Under the pieces are notes generated by a model that was not told the origin of the DNA, did no database searches, and saw nothing but the letters and a program-made list of their open reading frames with translations. 64,000 bases of DNA. Source: Alphaproteobacteria bacterium. Lineage in GTDB: Bacteria > Myxococcota_A > UBA796 > GCA-2862545. The translations under genes and the position numbers were made by a program. This document shows, piece after piece, positions 61,979-64,000 of the stretch. How positions within the stretch are numbered: the stretch's first letter is position 1; each line of letters begins with the position of its first letter. Location of the stretch: positions 13,557 through 77,556 of the forward strand of contig JACKEP010000028.1 in NCBI GenBank assembly GCA_020632915.1, read 5' to 3'.

Positions 61979-63283
61979 TCAGGCGCGGCGGCGCCGTCGG
62001 ACCAGGGCGAGCAGCGGGAGCAGCAGCACCGGGCCGAGCCCGCGGGGCGACGTGGTGGCGCAGTTGCAGTCCTTGCCGTCGTCCTTCGTGTCGTCCTTGC
62101 CGACCTCGGTGTCGGTGTCGGTGTCGCTGTCGTCGGTCTCGGCCGGACCGTCGGTGTCGGTGTCGACGACGGTGTCGGTGTCGATCGTGCCGCCCGTGTC
62201 CCAGATGTTGGTGCCGCAGACGCGGTTGGAGATGTGGCGCTCGTCGAACGAGGTCTGCTGGCCGGCGTAGGTGTAGGCCAGGCCGATGCGGTTCTTGTTG
62301 GCGTCGTTGAACTGGCTGAAGAACAGCAGGTAGTCGTCGCCGATGCGCACGCTGTCCCAGTGGCGCCAGTCCTTGTCGGGCAGGGCGGGCGGCTCCGGAT
62401 CGACGTTCCACAGGATGAACGGGGAGGCCTCGTCCCACGCCCAGCGGCTGCCGTCGGTGGAGAAGGCGCGCCCGAGCCCCGCCGTCTTGAGCGTGGGCGG
62501 GCCGCCGACCTCGAGCTCCTTGTCGCGGCCGCCGGCCCACAGCGTGAAGCGCAGGGCCTGATCGTCGCGGCAGGTGATCGACGGGTTGTAGATCTCGTCT
62601 TCCACCCACGGGGCGAAGCCCGGCGACAGCACGACCTCGGGGTTGGACCACGTCTGGCCGTTGTCGGTGGAGACGGACTGGAACAGCTCGAAGCGGCTGC
62701 GCGCGGCGCCGGACGCCGCGACGTACATGCGGAACACGCCGTCGACGAGGGCGACGGTGGGGAAGCCGAAGAAGCTGAACTGCAGCACCGGCTCGTCGGT
62801 GACGGTGAACGTGACGCCGTCGGTGGACGTGGCGTAGCCCACGCCGGTGATCGCCAGGCAGCCCCACGGGGGCGTGACCCCGCCGTCGCAGGCGTCGTTG
62901 CGCTGCTGGGCCTTGAACCACAGGTGCCAGGTGGTGCCGTCGAACAGGATGGTGGGGTGGGCGTACTGGCAGGACGCGTAGGTGCCGGGCTGGGGCTCGA
63001 GCAGCAGGTTGTTGTCGACCGTCCAGTTCAGGCCGTTGGCGCTCACTGCGCGGCCGATGCCCCAGTGACCGTCGGCGCACTGGGCGTCGGCCGCAGCGTA
63101 GCGGGTCTCGAAGAACATCACCCACTGGTCGTGGGCGCGGTCGTACGTGACCGTGGGCGAGCCGATGCCGTTCTCGTAGTACGTGCCGGGGACGGGCTCG
63201 AGCAGCCACCCCTCGTGGATCGTGAGCTCGACCGCGGACGCGGAGGGGGTCAGGAGCGCGAGGAGGGCGAGCGGCGTCAGCAT
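61979..63283 (-). CDS. Exported GH32/43-like five-bladed propeller protein with Asp-Thr linker and sorting tail
   Basis: A 434-residue exported protein: signal ends PSASAV. The domain resembles five-bladed propellers of the GH32/43/DUF1861 kind, with repeated WxxDxxxWxMFFE-like and STDGxxW blocks (SPTVTYDRAHDQWVMFF, HPTILFDGTTWHLWFKA, STDNGQTWSNPEVV, RIGDDYLLFFSQF). No complete catalytic triad can be identified by eye. Then comes an Asp-Thr-rich linker and CNC, a hydrophobic helix (GPVLLLPLLAL) and RRRRR, a MYXO-CTERM-like tail. GGAG upstream of ATG. Confidence 0.82.
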   Translation of the reverse strand: MLTPLALLALLTPSASAVELTIHEGWLLEPVPGTYYENGIGSPTVTYDRAHDQWVMFFETRYAAADAQCADGHWGIGRAVSANGLNWTVDNNLLLEPQPGTYASCQYAHPTILFDGTTWHLWFKAQQRNDACDGGVTPPWGCLAITGVGYATSTDGVTFTVTDEPVLQFSFFGFPTVALVDGVFRMYVAASGAARSRFELFQSVSTDNGQTWSNPEVVLSPGFAPWVEDEIYNPSITCRDDQALRFTLWAGGRDKELEVGGPPTLKTAGLGRAFSTDGSRWAWDEASPFILWNVDPEPPALPDKDWRHWDSVRIGDDYLLFFSQFNDANKNRIGLAYTYAGQQTSFDERHISNRVCGTNIWDTGGTIDTDTVVDTDTDGPAETDDSDTDTDTEVGKDDTKDDGKDCNCATTSPRGLGPVLLLPLLALVRRRRRA

Positions 63284-63399
63284 CGAGGCTCCGTGCGGGC
63301 GCGGTGGGCCGCGTACGGGGTTTTCCGAAGCAGCATACCCCGGGGCGGGACGGGCGTCCGGGTTGGCGTGCCGGGGAGAAGGGAAGCGATGACGGGCTC

Positions 63400-64000
63400 C
63401 TACGCGGGGTCGTAGCCCAGGCTCGGGGCGAGCCAGCGCTCGGCCTCGGCGATCGTCCAGCCCCGACGGCGCGCGTAGTCGCCGACCTGGTCGCGGTCGA
63501 GGCGACCGACCCCGAAGTAGCGGGCCTCGGGGTGGGCGAAGTACCAGCCGGACACGCTGGCGGCCGGCCACATGGCGTGGGACTCGGTGAGCTGCACGCC
63601 GATGCGCTCCTGCACGTCGAGCAGCGACCAGATCACCGGCTTGCCGGTGTGGTCGGGGCAGGCGGGGTAGCCGGGCGCGGGCCGGATGCCCTGGTAGGAC
63701 TCGGCGATGAGCGCGTCGTTGTCGAGCTGTTCGGCCGGGGCGTAGCCCCACGAGGCGGTGCGGACGTGGCGGTGGAGCCACTCGGCGGCGGACTCAGCGA
63801 GGCGGTCGGCGAGGGCCTTGGCGAGGATGGCGTTGTAGTCGTCGTGGTCGGCTTCGTAGGTGGCGACGAGGTCGGCGACGCCGTGGCCGGCGGTGACGCA
63901 GAAGGCGCCGATCCAGTCGATGCGGCCGCTGTCGCGGGGGGCGAGGTAGTCGGCGAGGGCGAGGTTGGGGCCCGTGCCGCGCTTGTCGTTCTGCTGCGGG
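63400..64000 (-). CDS. metH: Cobalamin-dependent methionine synthase, C-terminal part
   Basis: The last 200 codons of a gene that runs out of the window. The text is the AdoMet-binding activation domain of MetH: GIRPAPGYPACPDHT, then LLDVQERIGVQLTESHAMWP and SVSGWYFAHPEARYFGVG, followed by DQVGDYARRRGW. This domain reactivates oxidised cobalamin by reductive methylation. The stop is at 63400-63402. Only this domain is visible; the homocysteine, folate and B12 modules would lie beyond the edge. Confidence 0.95.
   Translation of the reverse strand, partial: PQQNDKRGTGPNLALADYLAPRDSGRIDWIGAFCVTAGHGVADLVATYEADHDDYNAILAKALADRLAESAAEWLHRHVRTASWGYAPAEQLDNDALIAESYQGIRPAPGYPACPDHTGKPVIWSLLDVQERIGVQLTESHAMWPAASVSGWYFAHPEARYFGVGRLDRDQVGDYARRRGWTIAEAERWLAPSLGYDPA

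Overview
The window is about 72% G+C by eye and is almost entirely coding. Many genes start at GTG behind a GGAGG-type ribosome-binding site, and many neighbours overlap by 4 bases (ATGA or GTGA). About fifteen proteins carry lipoprotein signals, several followed by runs of Asp-Thr repeats. Two exported proteins end in a Cys / hydrophobic helix / Arg-cluster tail like the MYXO-CTERM type. Together with a polyketide synthase, thrombospondin type-3 repeats and ergothioneine genes, this suggests a Myxococcota-like (deltaproteobacterial) chromosome. That is an inference; no rRNA or other taxonomic marker is present. I saw no tRNA, rRNA, CRISPR array, intact insertion sequence or prophage.

Layout. 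0-16 kb: the 3' part of a modular polyketide synthase (ACP-KS-AT-ACP) whose AT has lost its catalytic Ser; a YD-repeat lipoprotein; other lipoproteins; a DUF3147 membrane protein; a sulfatase-like lipoprotein; a photolyase/cryptochrome; a CRTAC1-like FG-GAP lipoprotein; a type II thioesterase; and a SelO AMPylase. 16-28 kb: murB, an SRPBCC protein, then a tightly packed minus-strand operon tldD-tldE-ROK kinase-nucleotidyltransferase/glycosyltransferase fusion-P-loop kinase, then enolase and a DUF547 protein. 28-33 kb: a plus-strand operon with one small unknown gene, two tandem paralogous exported proteins, a UbiA-like prenyltransferase, a rhodanese lipoprotein and a degenerate histidine kinase. 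33-35 kb: egtB-egtD. 35-40 kb: ettA, then corA-DUF432-mscS. 40-54 kb: an aldonolactone-oxidase-type flavoprotein, rimO, a TerB-FHA protein, asnS, a second MscS-like channel and many small lipoproteins. 54-64 kb: a membrane protein, a TSP3-repeat exported protein and a Nudix hydrolase; a domesticated-looking REP-transposase relative; a 49-residue DUF5989 gene beside a carbamoyltransferase fused to an SxtJ-like membrane domain; a 116-bp tandem repeat; rpmJ; two beta-propeller-like proteins; and the 3' end of metH.

How the genes fit together. Three blocks look like functional units: the tldDE/sugar-activation operon, the CorA/DUF432/MscS envelope ion-transport unit, and the carbamoyltransferase-SxtJ/DUF5989 unit. 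egtBD makes ergothioneine. The rest mixes housekeeping genes (murB, eno, asnS, rimO, ettA, rpmJ, metH) with a large set of uncharacterised envelope lipoproteins. The polyketide synthase is cut by the window edge, so its product cannot be inferred.
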